64,000 nucleotides of DNA from CALDTK01 sp963837005 (GTDB lineage Bacteria; Bacteroidota; Bacteroidia; Chitinophagales; Saprospiraceae). The DNA lies in the NCBI GenBank assembly GCA_963837005.1, contig CAWIMC010000001.1, forward strand, positions 310,001-374,000, written 5' to 3'. Position numbers and translations under genes: made by a program. Shown here piece by piece: positions 1 to 15,000 of the stretch. The stretch's first letter is position 1; every line of letters starts with the position of its first letter. The notes under the pieces are model-generated. The model worked only from the letters and a program-made list of their open reading frames with translations. It made no database searches and had not been told where the DNA came from.

Positions 1-3000
1 GGCATTGTTGATTCGCTAGGTCACTACTTAGTGCCGGCGAATGCGGACTTACGGTTCTTCACCCAGCCCATCGTCGGTAATCTAGAGGTGACTTGGCAAA
101 ACGAATCAGCCCTACCTCAAACCCTGAACGCTGCCCCGAGTAATGTCAATTGTTCCTTACCCGCGCCAGAAGTCTGCGGTTGCACAATTACGAGGACTTG
201 GACCTCCACCGACGACTGTGGGAATGCCACGACTACGCGTCAGTTGGTACACTACATCGACCAGAGCCAGCCGGTACTCGGTAACCTTCCTCCGGCTACG
301 CTAACCGTCTCTTGTGACAATATTCCTGCTCCTGCCGGCGTGACGGTTTCGGATGCTTGCTCGCCAGGCACGCCAGTCAATCTTGTGGAGGCTACGACCG
401 CTGGTACTTGCGCCAACGCCTACACGATTACCAGAACATGGACTGCTGTTGACGCCTGCGGGAATGCGGTTGGTTTTGTGCAAACGATCACCGTAACTGA
501 TACAGTAGCGCCGGTGATGGCGAGTGTGCCTGCGGCCATCACGATCGAGTGCGGCACTGCCGAGCCTACTGCTTTGCCGACCGCTACGGATGTCTGCGAT
601 GCGGCACCTGTAGTAACAGTAGCTAGCACGACGACGGCCGGCGCCTGCGCCGGGCGAGTCCATCGTGACCCGGGTCTTCACGGCGACCGACGCGTGCGGA
701 AATACATCGACCGCGAGCCAGGTCGTCACGATCGAGGACACGACTGCACCAGTCATGGCGGGTGTCCCTGCGGCCGTCACGATCGAGTGCGGGGCGGCTG
801 AGCCAACAGCTCTGCCAACCGCCTCAGATGTCTGCGATGCGGCCCCTGTAGTAACAGCATCTAGCACAACCACAGCCGGCGCTTGCGTCGGACAGTCTGT
901 CGTGACTCGGGTCTTTACCGCCACCGACGCGTGCGGCAACACGTCTACCGCGAGCCAAGTCGTCACGATCGAAGACACTACGGCGCCAGTTCTGGCCGGA
1001 GTTCCCACCGCTGTCACGATCGAGTGCGGCACTGCCGAGCCAACGTCTTTGCCAACCGCGAGCGACATCTGCGACGCCGCCCCGTCGATCGCGGTCACCA
1101 GTACAACCGCTGCTGGCGCTTGCGTTGGCCAATCGACCGTCACCCGCGTCTTTACAGCGACCGACGCCTGTGGCAATACATCGACCGCGAGCCAAGTCGT
1201 CACGATCGAGGACACGACTGCGCCAGTCATGGCGGGTGTGCCTGCGGCCGTCACGATCGAGTGCGGCACTGCCGAGCCTACGGCTCTGCCAACCGCAAGC
1301 GACGTCTGCGACGCGGCCCCGTCGATCGCGGTCACCAGCACGACAACAGCCGGCGCCTGCGCTGGCGAGTCCATCGTCACCCGCGTCTTTACAGCGACCG
1401 ATGCCTGCGGCAATACATCGACCGCGAGCCAGGTCGTCACGATCGAGGACACGACTGCGCCTGTCATGGCAGGTGTCCCTGCTGCCGTCACGATCGAGTG
1501 CGGCACCGCCGAGCCTACGGCTCTGCCAGCCGCCTCAGACGTCTGCGATGCGGCCCCTGTAGTGACCGTGACGAGCACGACCACGGCCGGCGCCTGCGCT
1601 GGCCAGTCAATCGTCACCCGCGTCTTCACGGCCACCGACGCCTGCGGCAATACGTCTACCGCGAGCCAGGTCGTCACGATTGAGGATACGACTGCGCCAG
1701 TCATGGCAGGTGTCCCTGCGGCCGTCACGATCGAGTGCGGCTCGGCTGAGCCGACCGGCCTTCCGACCGCGAGCGACATCTGCGACTCAGCCCCGGCCAT
1801 CACAGTCGTGAGCACAACAACAGCCGGCGCCTGCGCTGGCCAATCGATCGTCACCCGCGTATTCACGGCGACCGACGCCTGCGGCAACACATCGACCGCG
1901 AGCCAGGTCGTCACCATTGAGGACACGACTGCGCCAGTCATGGCGGAGTGTCCCTGCCGCCGTCACGATCGAGTGCGGCACTGCCGAGCCCACGGCTATG
2001 CCAACCGCAAGCGACGTGTGCGATGCGGCCCCCGTAGTAACAGTAGCGAGCACCACGACGGCCGGCGCCTGCGCTGGCCAATCGACCGTCACCCGCGTCT
2101 TCACGGCCACCGACGCCTGCGGAAATACCGCAACCGCCAGCCAGGTCGTCACGATTGAGGACACGACTGCGCCAGTCATGGCCGGAGTCCCTGCGGCCGT
2201 CACGATCGAGTGCGGCACCGCCGAGCCGACCGCCCTGCCGACCGCGAGCGACATCTGCGACGCTGCTCCAACCATCACAGTCACGAGCACGACGGCCGCT
2301 GGCGCCTGCGCTGGCGAGTCCATCTTTACTCGGGTCTTCACGGCCACCGACGCCTGCGGCAACACGTCTACCGCGAGCCAGGTCGTCACGATCGAGGATA
2401 CGACTGCGCCAATGATGGCGGGCGTGCCTGCGGCGGTCACGATCGAGTGCGGTACCGCCGAGCCAACGGCTCTGCCAACCGCCACAGACGTCTGCGATGC
2501 GGCCCCCGTAGTAACCGTGGCGAGCACGACGACGGCCGGCGCGTGCGCTGGCGAGTCCATCGTGACTCGGGTCTTCACGGCCACCGACGCCTGTGGCAAT
2601 ACATCGACCGCCAGCCAGGTCGTCACGATCGAGGACACGACTGCGCCAGTCATGGCGGGTGTGCCTGCGGCCGTCACGATCGAGTGCGGCGCGGCTGAGC
2701 CTACGGCTCTGCCGACCGCAAGCGACGTCTGCGACTCTGCCCCGGCGATTACGGTCACGAGTGCGACAACCGCTGGCGCCTGCGCTGGCCAATCGATCGT
2801 CACCCGCGTCTTCACGGCGACCGATGCCTGCGGCAATACATCGACCGCCAGCCAGGTCGTCACGATCGAGGACACGACTGCGCCAGTCATGGCGGGTGTG
2901 CCTGCGGCCGTAACGATCGAGTGCGGCACTGCCGAGCCTACGACTCTGCCAACCGCATCAGACGTCTGCGATGCGGCACCTGTAGTAACAGCATCTAGCA

Positions 3001-6000
3001 CGACGACGGCCGGCGCCTGCGCTGGGGAGTCCATCGTCACTCGGGTCTTCACGGCGACCGACGCGTGCGGCAATACGTCTACCGCGAGCCAGGTCGTCAC
3101 GATCGAGGACACGACCGCGCCAGTCCTGGCGGGCGTCCCAGCGGCCGTCACGATCGAGTGCGGCACCGCAGAGCCGACCAACTCTGCCAACCGCGAGCGA
3201 CGTCTGCGACGCGGCTCCGGTCAGTCACAGTCGCGAGCACGACCGACTGGCCGGCGCCTGCGCTGGCGAGTCCATCGTGACGCGAGTCTTCACGGCGACC
3301 GACGCCTGCGGCAACACGTCTACCGCGAGCCAGGTCGTCACGATCGAGGATACGACTGCGCCAGTCATGGCGGGCGTGCCTGCGGCCGTCACGATCGAGT
3401 GCGGCGCGGCTGAGCCGACGGCTCTGCCGACCGCCTCAGACGTCTGCGATGCGGCACCTGCAGTGACGGTCGACGAGCACGACGACTGCCGGCGCCTGCG
3501 CTGGCGAGTCCATCGTGACTCGCGTCTTCACGGCTACTGATGCGTGCGGCAACACGTCTACCGCGAGCCAGGTCGTCACGATCGAAGACACGACGGCACC
3601 AGTCTTGGCGGGAATCGCCTGCCGCCGTCACGATCGAGTGCGGCACTGCCGAGCCAACCGACCTCCCGACGGCCAGGGACGTCTGCGACACGACCCCGGC
3701 CATCACAGTAGTTAGTACGACGGCCGCCGGCGCGTGCGTCGGGCAGTCCATCGTCACCCGCGTCTTTACGGCGACCGATGCCTGCGGCAACACATCGACC
3801 GCGAGCCAGGTCGTCACGATTGAGGACACGACTGCGCCAGTCATGGCGGGCGTGCCTGCGGCCGTCACGATCGAGTGCGGCACCGCCGAGCCTACGGCTC
3901 TGCCAACCGCGACAGATGTCTGCGATGCGGCACCTGTAGTAACAGTGGCGAGCACGACGACGGCCGGCGCCTGCGCTGGCGAGTCCATCGTCACTCGCGT
4001 CTTCACGGCGACCGATGCCTGCGGCAATACATCGACCGCGAGCCAGGTCGTCACGATCGAGGACACTACTGCGCCAGTCATGGCCGGTGTCCCTGCCGCC
4101 GTCACGATCGAGTGCGGCACTGCCGAGCCTACGGCTCTGCCAACCGCAAGCGACGTCTGCGATGCGGCCCCAGTAGTAACCGTGGCGAGCACGACCACGG
4201 CCGGCGCCTGCGCTGGGCGAGTCGATCGTGACGCGGGTCTTCACGGCGACCGACGCGTGTGGCAATACATCGACCGCCAGCCAGGTCGTCACGATCGAGG
4301 ACACGACTGCTCCGGTCCTGGCGAGCATTCCTGCCGCCGTCACGATCGAGTGCGGCACCGCCGAGCCGACCGACCTCCCGACCGCGAGCGACGTCTGCGA
4401 CGCGGCTCCCGCCAGTCACAGTCGTGAGCACGACAGCCGCCGGCGCCTGCGTCGGGCAGTCCATCGTCACCCGCGTCTTCACGGCCACCGACGCCTGCGG
4501 CAACACGTCGACCGCGAGCCAGGTCGTCACGATTGAGGACACGACTGCGCCAGTCATGGCGGGTGTCCCTGCCGCCGTCACGATCGAGTGCGGCACGGCC
4601 GAGCCGACCGACTCTCCCGACCGCGAGCGACGTCTGCGACGCGGCACCTGTCGTCACAGTCGTCGAGCACGACCACCGCCGGCGCATGCGTCGGGCAATC
4701 GATCGTGACGCGCGTCTTCACGGCGACCGACGCGTGCGGCAACACGTCTACCGCGAGCCAAGTCGTCACGATCGAGGACACTACGGCGCCAGTCCTGGCC
4801 GCATTCCGGCGGCCGTCACGATCGAGTGCGGCACGGCCGAGCCGACCGACTTCCCGACGGCCGCGACGTCTGCGACGCGGCTCCGGCCATCACAGTGGCA
4901 AGCACGACCGCCGCTGGCGCGTGCGTCGGGCAGTCCATCGTGACCCGCGTCTTCACCGCCACCGACGCCTGTGGCAACACCTCAACCGCAAGCCAGGTCG
5001 TCACGATCGAGGACACTACGGCGCCAGTCCTGGCGCGCAGTTCCGGCGGCCGTCACGATCGAGTGCGGCACTGCCGAGCCAACCGACCTCCCGACGGCGA
5101 GCGACGTCTGCGACACGGCTCCGGCCATCACAGTCGTGAGCACGACGGCCGCCGGCGCGTGCGCCGGGCAGTCCATCGTGACCCGCGTCTTCACGGCCAC
5201 CGATGCGTGTGGCAATACCGCAACCGCAAGCCAGGTCGTCACGATCGAAGACACTACGGCGCCAGTCTTGGCCGCAGTTCCGGCGGCCGTCACGATCGAG
5301 TGCGGCGCGGCTGAGCCGACGGCTCTGCCAACCGCAAGCGACGTCTGCGACTGTTGCCCCGGCGATTACGGTCACTAGCACGACAGCCGGCCGGCGCGTG
5401 CGTTGGCCAATCGATCGTCACCCGCGTCTTCACGGCGACCGACGCCTGTGGCAACACGTCGACCGCGAGCCAGGTCGTCACGATCGAGGACACGACTGCG
5501 CCGGTCATGGCGGGTGTCCCTGCGGCCGTCACGATCGAGTGCGGCACTGCCGAGCCTACGGCTCTGCCAACCGCCAGCGACGTCTGCGACGCGGCACCTG
5601 TAGTCACAGTGGCGAGCACGACCGCCGCTGGCGCGTGCGCCGGGGAGTCCATCGTGACCCGCGTCTTCACGGCCACCGACGCCTGCGGCAATACATCGAC
5701 CGCGAGCCAGGTCGTCACGATCGAGGACACGACTGCGCCAGTCATGGCCGGCAGTTCCGGCGGCCGTCACGATCGAGTGCGGCACGGCTGAGCCTACGGC
5801 TCTGCCAACCGCCAGCGACGTCTGCGATGCGGCACCTGTAGTGACCGTGACGAGCACGACCACGGCCGGCGCTTGCGTTGGCCAGTCAATAGTCACCCGC
5901 GTCTTCACGGCCACCGACGCCTGCGGCAACACGTCGACCGCGAGCCAGGTCGTCACGATCGAGGACACGACGGCGCCAGTCTTGGCCGGAGTCCCTGCGG

Positions 6001-9000
6001 CCGTCACGATCGAGTGCGGCACTGCCGAGCCTACGGCTTTGCCAACCGCCAGCAGACGTCTGCGATGCGGCCCCCGTAATAACCGTGACGAGCACGACCA
6101 CTGCCGGCGCTTGCGTTGGCCAGTCAATAGTCACCCGCGTCTTCACGGCCACCGACGCCTGCGGCAACACGTCTACCGCGAGCCAGGTCGTCACGATCGA
6201 AGACACTACGGCACCAGTTTTGGCCGGAGTCCCTGCGGCCGTCACGATCGAGTGCGGCACCGCCGAGCCAACGGCTCTGCCAACCGCCTCAGACGTCTGC
6301 GATGCGGCCCCCGTAGTAACCGTGGCGAGCACCACGACGGCCGGCGCGTGCGCTGGCGAGTCCATCGTGACTCGGGTCTTCACGGCCACCGACGCCTGCG
6401 GCAACACATCGACCGCCAGCCAGGTCGTCACGATTGAGGACACGACTGCGCCAGTCATGGCGGGTGTCCCTGCCGCCGTCACGATCGAGTGCGGGTTGGC
6501 TGAGCCTACGGCTTTGCCAACCGCAAGCGACGTCTGCGATACGGCCCCCGTAGTGACGGTGGCGAGCACGACGACTGCCGGCGCCTGCGCTGGCGAGTCC
6601 ATCGTGACGCGCGTCTTCACGGCTACTGATGCCTGTGGCAACACATCGACCGCCTCTCAGCTCGTCACGATCGAGGACACGACTGCACCAGTCCTGGCGG
6701 GCGTGCCTGCGGCCGTCACGATCGAGTGCGGTACGGCCGAGCCTACGTCTCTGCCAACCGCCTCAGACGTCTGCGATGCGGCACCTGTAGTGACCGTGAC
6801 GAGCACGACCACGGCTGGCGTTTGCGTTGGCCAGTCAATAGTCACCCGCGTCTTTACGGCGACAGATGCCTGCGGCAACACTTCGACCGCGAGCCAGGTC
6901 GTCACGATCGAGGACACGACTGCGCCTGTCATGGCGGGCGTGCCTGCGGCCGTCACGATCGAGTGCGGGTTGGCTGAGCCTACGGCTTTGCCAACCGCCT
7001 CAGATGTCTGCGATGCAACCCCAGCCATCACAGTTGTGAGCACGACCGCTGCCGGCGTGTGCGCTGGCGAGTCCATCGTGACTCGGGTCTTTACCGCAAC
7101 CGACGCCTGCGGCAATACATCGACCGCGAGCCAGGTCGTCACGATTGAGGACACGACTGCGCCAGTCATGGCGGGCGTGCCTGCGGCCGTCACGATCGAA
7201 TGCGGCGCGGCTGAGCCAACCGACCTCCCGACGGCCTCGGACGTCTGCGACACGGCTCCGGCCATCACAGTCGTGAGCACGACAGCCGCTGGCGCCTGCG
7301 CTGGCCAATCGACCGTCACCCGCGTCTTCACGGCGACCGATGCTTGCGGCAATACATCGACCGCGAGCCAGGTCGTCACGATCGAGGACACGACTGCGCC
7401 AGTCATGGCGGGCGTGCCTGCGGCCGTCACGATCGAGTGCGGCACTGCCGAGCCAACGGCTCTGCCAACCGCTTCAGACGTCTGCGATGCGGCACCTGTA
7501 GTAACAGTGGCGAGCACGACGACGGCCGGCGCCTGCGCTGGGGAGTCCATCGTCACTCGGGTCTTCACGGCGACCGACGCGTGCGGCAACACGTCTACCG
7601 CGAGCCAGGTCGTCACGATCGAGGACACGACTGCGCCAGTCCTGGCTGCCGTCCCTGCGGCCGTCACGATCGAGTGCGGCGCGGCTGAGCCTACGGACCT
7701 GCCGACAGCAAGCGACGTCTGCGACTGCGGCCCCGGCGATTACGGTCACTAGCGTGACAGCCGCTGGCGCCTGCGCTGGCCAATCGACCGTCACCCGCGT
7801 CTTCACGGCGACCGATGCTTGCGGCAATACATCGACCGCGAGCCAGGTCGTCACGATCGAGGACACGACCGCGCCAGTCCTGGCTGCCGTCCCTGCGGCC
7901 GTCACGATCGAGTGCGGTACCGCTGAGCCGACCGACTTACCGACCGCAAGTGACGTCTGCGATGCGGCACCTGTAGTAACAGTAGCTAGCACAACGACGG
8001 CCGGCGTCTGCGCTGGCCAATCGACCGTCACCCGCGTCTTCACCGCCACCGACGCCTGCGGCAACACATCGACCGCAAGCCAGGTAGTTACGATCGAGGA
8101 CATGACTGCGCCGGTGATGGCAGGTGTGCCTGCGGCCGTCACGATCGAGTGCGGCACCGCAGAGCCAACGGCTCTGCCAATCGCGAGCGACGTCTGCGAC
8201 TCTACCCCCGCCATCACAGTCGTGAGCACGACGGCCGCCGGCGCATGCGTCGGGCAATCCATCGTGACCCGCGTCTTCACGGCGACCGACGCGTGCGGAA
8301 ATACGTCGACCGCGAGCCAGGTCGTCACGATTGAGGACACAACTGCGCCGGTCATGGCAGGTGTGCCTGCCGCTACTACAATTGAGTGCGGCACCGCTGA
8401 GCCAACAGCTCTGCCAACCGCCTCAGATGTGTGCGATGCGGCCCCGGTCATCACAGTATCGAGTACGACAGTGGCCGGCGCCTGCGCCGGACAGTCTGTC
8501 GTGACGCGCGTCTTCACGGCCACCGACGTCTGCGGCAACACCGCTACGGCATCACAGGTAGTGACGGTCCTGGATGGCGTAGCCCCCGTCTTGGCGAACG
8601 TCCCACGGGCGGTCACGATTGAGTGCGGTGCAGCCGAGCCGATGGCTCTGCCGACGGCAACGGACGCCTGCGATAGCAATCCCACGATCACGGTTGTGCG
8701 GACCGAAGTGGCCGGCGCTTGCGCTGGGTCGATGACGGTGAGACGTCTGTTCACGGCCACCGACGCCTGCGGGAACACCGCGACGGCCTCGCAGGTGGTG
8801 ACCGTGGTCGACACTGAGGCCCCGACGTTTGTCGGAGTTCCAGCCGACGTCTCGCTCACGTGCGGTCAAGCCCTCCCGACGGCGATGCCAACGGTCACTG
8901 ATGCGTGCGACGCGGTGCCAACCGTGACAGTCGTCGAGGTGCGGACTCCCGGGGCGACGGCCAACGACTACACGGTGACGCGCCTGTTCACGGCGACCGA

Positions 9001-12000
9001 TGCCTGCGGCAACGAGGCCTTCGCGCAACAGGTCGTGACCTACGGCGACTCCGGGGTGCCGACGTTCACGAACGTCCCGGCGGCGGTGACGCTAGCGTGC
9101 GGCGAAGGTCTCCCGACGGAGCTCGCGACTGCTGAGGACGGGTGCGACGGCGCACTCGCCGTCGCGGTGACGGAGGCGACGGTAGCCGGGGCATGCGCGG
9201 GCGCAAGCACGGTGACGCGGACGTTCACGGCCGTGGATGCGGACGGGAACCGGATCACGGCCACGCAGGTGGTGACCTTCGAGGACCGGACAGCTCCGGT
9301 ACTCGCCAACATCCCGGCCGCCGCTACTATCGAGTGCGGTGCAGCCGAGCCGACGGCGACTGCCGACGGCAACGGATGCTTGCGATAGCAATCCTACGAT
9401 CACGGTCGCGCGGAGCGAAGTGGCCGGCGCTTGCGCTGGGTCGACGACGGTGACGCGCACGTTCACCGCGACCGACGCCTGCGGGAATACCGCTACGGCA
9501 TCACAAGTGGTGACGGTCCTCGACCGGACCGCTCCGGTGCTTGCTAACATCCCTGCCGCCGCTACTATCGAGTGCGGTGCAGCCGAGCCGACGGCACTGC
9601 CGACGGCGACGGACGCCTGCGACAGCAATCCTGCAATTACGGTTGCGCGGACTGAAATGGCTGGCGCGTGCGCCGGGTCGATGACGGTGACACGTCTGTT
9701 CACGGCCACCGACGCTTGCGGGAATACCGCTACGGCATCACAAGTGGTGACGGTCTTGGATGGCGTAGCACCCGTCTTGGCGAACGTCCCACGGGCGGTC
9801 ACGATCGAGTGCGGTGCAGCCGAGCCGATGGCTCTGCCGACGGCGACGGACGCCTGCGATAGCAATCCTACGATCACGGTCGTGCGGACCGAAGTGGCCG
9901 GCGCTTGCGCTGGGTCGACGACGGTGACTCGCACGTTCACCGCCACCGACGCCTGCGGTAACACCGCGACGGCCTCGCAGGTCGTTACCGTGGTCGACAC
10001 TGAGGCCCCGACGTTTGTCGGAGTTCCAGCCGATGTCTCGCTTACGTGCGGTCAAGCCCTCCCGACGGCGATGCCAACGGTCACTGATGCGTGCGACGCG
10101 GCGCCAACCGTGACGGTTGTCGAGGTGCGGACTCCCGGGGCGACGGCCAACGACTACACGGTGACGCGCCTGTTCACGGCGACCGATGCCTGCGGCAACG
10201 AGGCCTTCGCGCAGCAGGTCGTGACCTACGGCGACTCCGGCGTGCCGGCGTTCACGAACGTCCCGGCGGCGGTAACGCTAGCGTGCGGCGAAGGTCTCCC
10301 GACGGAGCTCGCGACTGCTGAGGACGGGTGCGACGGCGCACTCGCCGTCGCGGTGACGGAGGCGACGGTAGCCGGGGCGTGCGCGGGCGCAAGCACGGTG
10401 ACGCGGACGTTCACGGCCGTGGATGCGGACGGGAACCGGATCACGGCCACGCAGGTAGTGACCTACGAGGACCGGACAGCTCCGGTACTCGCTAACATCC
10501 CTGCCGCCGCTACTATCGAGTGCGGTGCAGCCGAGCCGACGGCTCTGCCGACGGCAACGGACGCTTGCGATAGCAATCCTACGATGACGGTCGTGCGGAC
10601 CGAAGTGGCCGGCGCTTGCGTTGGGTCGATGACGGTGACGCGCACGTTCACCGCGACCGACGCCTGCGGGAACACCGCGACGGCATCACAAGTGGTGACG
10701 GTCCTCGACCGGACCGCTCCGGTACTCGCTAACATCCCTGCCGCCGCTACTATCGAGTGCGGTGCAGCCGAGCCGACGGCTGTGCCGACGGGAACGGACG
10801 CATGCGATAGCAATCCTACAATCACGGTCGTGCGGACCGAAGTGGCCGGCTCTTGCGCCGGGTCGACGACGGTGACGCGCACGTTTACCGCGACCGACGC
10901 ATGCGGGAACACCGCTACTGCATCACAGGTAGTGACGGTCTTGGATGGCGTAGCCCCCGTCTTGGCGAACGTCCCTCGGGCGGTCACGATCGAGTGCGGT
11001 GCAGCCGAGCCGACGGCTCTGCCGACGGCAACGGACGCCTGCGATAGCAATCCCACGATCACGGTTGTGCGGACCGAAGTGGCCGGCGCTTGCGCTGGGT
11101 CGATGACGGTGAGACGTCTGTTCACGGCCACCGACGCCTGCGGTAACACCGCCACGGCATCACAGGTCGTGACCGTGGTCGACTCTGAGGCCCCGACGTT
11201 TGTCGGAGTTCCAGCCGACGTCTCGCTCACGTGCGGTCAAGCCCTCCCGACGGCGATGCCAACGGTCACTGATGCGTGCGACGCGGCGCCAACCGTGACG
11301 GTCGTCGAGGTGCGGACTCCCGGTGCAACGGCCAACGACTACACGGTGACGCGCCTGTTCACGGCGACCGATGCCTGCGGCAACGAGGCCTTCGCGCAGC
11401 AGGTCGTGACCTACGGCGACTCTGGGGTGCCGGCGTTCACGAACGTCCCGGCGGCAATGACGCTAGCGTGCGGCGAAGGTCTCCCGACGGAGCTCGCGAC
11501 TGCTGAGGACGGGTGCGACGGCGCACTCGCCGTCGCGGTGACGGAGGCGACGGTAGCCGGGGCGTGCGCGGGCGCAAGCACGGTGACGCGCACGTTCACG
11601 GCCGTGGATGCGGACGGGAACCGGATCACGGCCACGCAGGTAGTGACCTACGAGGACCGGACAGCTCCGGTACTCGCTAACATCCCTGCCGCCGCTACTA
11701 TCGAGTGCGGTGCAGCCGAGCCGACGGCTCTGCCGACGGCAACGGACGCTTGCGATAGCAATCCTACGATGACGGTCGTGCGGACCGAAGTGGCCGGCGC
11801 TTGCGTTGGGTCGATGACGGTGACGCGCACGTTCACCGCGACCGACGCCTGCGGGAATACCGCTACGGCATCACAAGTGGTGACGGTCCTCGACCGGACC
11901 GCTCCGGTACTCGCTAACATCCCTGCCGCCGTCACGATCGAGTGCGGTGCAGCCGAGCCGACGGCACTGCCGACGGCAACGGACGCATGCGATAGCAATC

Positions 12001-15000
12001 CTACAATCACGGTCGCGCGGACCGAAGTGGCCGGCGCTTGCGCCGGGTCGACGACGGTGACGCGCACGTTTACCGCGACCGACGCCTGCGGGAATACCGC
12101 TACTGCATCACAGGTAGTAACGGTCTTGGATGGCGTAGCACCCGTCTTGGCGAACGTCCCTCGGGCGGTCACGATCGAGTGCGGTGCAGCCGAGCCGACG
12201 GCTCTGCCGACGGCAACGGACGCATGCGATAGCAATCCCACGATCACGGTTGTGCGGACCGAAGTGGCCGGCGTGTGCGCTGGGTCGATGACGGTGACGC
12301 GAACCTTCACCGCGACCGACGCCTGCGGTAACACCGCCACGGCATCACAGGTCGTGACCGTGGTCGACACTGAGGCCCCGACGTTTGTCGGAGTTCCAGC
12401 CGATGTCTCGCTCACGTGCGGTCAAGCCCTCCCGACGGCGATGCCAACGGTCACTGATGCGTGCGACGCGGCGCCAACCGTGACGGTTGTCGAGGTGCGG
12501 ACCTCCGGGCCGACGGCCAACGACTACACGGTGACGCGTCTGTTCACGGCGACCGATGCCTGCGGCAACGAGGCCTTCGCGCAGCAGGTCGTGACCTACG
12601 GCGACTCCGGCGTGCCGGCGTTCACGAACGTCCCGGCGGCGATGACGCTAGCGTGCGGCGAAGGTCTCCCGACGGAGCTCGCGACTGCTGAGGACGGGTG
12701 CGACGGCGCACTCGCCGTCGCGGTGACGGAGGCGACGGTAGCCGGGGCGTGCGCGGGCGCAAGCACGGTGACGCGGACGTTCACGGCCGTGGATGCGGAC
12801 GGGAACCGGATCACGGCCACTCAGGTAGTGACCTTCGAGGACCGGACAGCTCCGGTGCTTGCTAACATCCCTGCCGCCGCTACTATCGAGTGCGGTGCAG
12901 CCGAGCCGACGGCTCTGCCGACGGCAACGGACGCCTGCGATAGTAATCCTACGATCACGGTCGTGCGGAGCGAAGTGGCCGGCGCTTGCGCTGGGTCGAC
13001 GACGGTGACGCGCACGTTCACCGCGACCGACGCTTGCGGGAATACGGCTACGGCATCACAAGTGGTGACGGTCCTCGACCGGACCGCTCCGGTGCTTGCT
13101 AACATCCCGGCCGCCGCCACGATCGAGTGCGGTGCAGCCGAGCCGACGGCGACTGCCGATGGCAACGGACGCCTGCGATAGCAATCCTACGATCACGGTC
13201 GTGCGGACCGAAGTGGCCGGCGCGTGCGCCGGGTCGACGACGGTGACACGTCTGTTCACGGCCACCGACGCCTGCGGGAACACCGCGACCGCCTCGCAGG
13301 TCGTGACCGTGGTCGACACTGAGGCCCCGACGTTTGTCGGAGTTCCAGCGGATGTGTCGCTCACGTGCGGCGATGCCGAACCGACGAGCGTTCCGACGGC
13401 TGTAGATGCGTGCAGTGGAACTTCGGCAGTACGCGTCGCTACACAGCGTATAGATGGGGCGTCGGTCAACGCTTACGTGTTGATTCGGACCTTTAGCGCT
13501 ACTGACGCCTGCGGAAACGAGGCGACGGCGCGACAGCGAATCTCCTTCAGTGATGCCAGTGTGCCAGAGTGGAGCTTCGTGCCCCAGCGCCTAGACCTCG
13601 ACTGCGGGGCCAGCGTGCCGACGGTTTTGGCGAAAGCTGTAGACGGCTGCGATGGCGAGCTAACCGTTACGTATATGGATCTCAGCACGGCAGGAAGTTG
13701 CGCAGGCAATGTCACTGTAAAGCGGACCTTTATGGCGAGTGATGCCGACGGCAACGTCATTACTGCAGAGCAGCTCATCGCCTATACCGACAAGGTAGCC
13801 CCCGTATTCGGGCAGGTGCCAGCAGATGTGACGATTGCCTGTGGGGAGGCGGTGCCGACGACGGTGCCAATCGCCTCAGACGCGTGCTCCGGGACGGTTC
13901 GCGTGACGGAGGTGAGTTCGTCTGCGGCCGGCAGGTGTGCAGGAGAGACGATCGTGACGCGGATTTTCACGGCTCTAGACGATTGCGGCAATGCAGCGAC
14001 GGCTAAGCAGATCGTTACGCTACGCGACTTGGTAGCTCCGGTGTTCGAGCCGATCGCCGCTGTGGTCGTCCTCGACTGTGGCCAAACCGCCGCCGAAGCA
14101 GTCCCGCGCGCCGTAGATGCGTGTGGGAGCGCAACGGTGACCTACGTAGACAGGACCGGGCCGCGCGAGTGTGCCAGCAGTGGGGAAATCACGCGCACCT
14201 GGACCGCGACCGACGCCTGTGGCAACTCGGCTACCGTTTCGCAAGTCATCCGTAGAGTGGACCGCAGCGCTCCCGTCTGGACGGACGTGCCGGCGGACCT
14301 GACGGTAGAGTGCGCTGCTGAGGTGCCAATTGTTTTGGCGAAAGCCGAAGATCTCTGTAGCAATGTATCTGCGGTGACGTATTCAGATACCAAAGTTGCC
14401 GGGAGCTGTGCAGGGAGTTACGATTTGGTACGGACCTTCACCGTAAGTGACGACTGTGGCAACACGACACAGACGAAGCAAACCATACGGATCCGTGACC
14501 GGGTGGCTCCCGTAATGAGCAATGTGCCGACGGAGGTGAGCATCAGCTGCGACCAGCCCCTGCCGAAACAGCTCCCGACCGCGGTCGACGCTTGTCAAGG
14601 CGCGATCAGCATCGTCGAAAGCAGCGAGACGATACCCGGAAGCTGTGCCGACAGCTACGTGCACGTCCGAGTCTTTACGGCCACAGATGCCTGCGGCAAC
14701 CGCGCGACCGCTCGACAGCACGTCAATCGCTACGATAATCAAAAGCCCGTGTTTGCGACGACGCTCTCAGACATTGAGTTGAGTTGTGGACAGGCGGTTC
14801 CGAAGGCAAACGTGACGGCAACCGACAACTGCGACAGAGAGGTGAGTATCACCTACAGCGAGCAGTTTGACGGGGCGAGTACAGCCTGTACCGGGCGAGG
14901 TGCTTTAGTGCGCGTATGGACGGCAACCGACAACTGCGGCAACGTCGCCACGATGCGTCAGCGCGTCCTAACCGTCGACCGTAGTGCCCCCGTCATGGTG

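Noticed and set aside
301..13165. Long minus-strand open frames (up to 546 codons) opposite the HYR array
   Set aside because: They mirror the 237-bp periodicity of the plus-strand gene and encode low-complexity V/A/T/S repeats without start context; they are open because the repeat lacks stops in that frame.
490..13340. Direct-repeat array considered as CRISPR or satellite DNA
   Set aside because: Unit length 237 bp equals 79 codons and encodes a conserved cysteine-bearing module; there are no spacers of CRISPR type.
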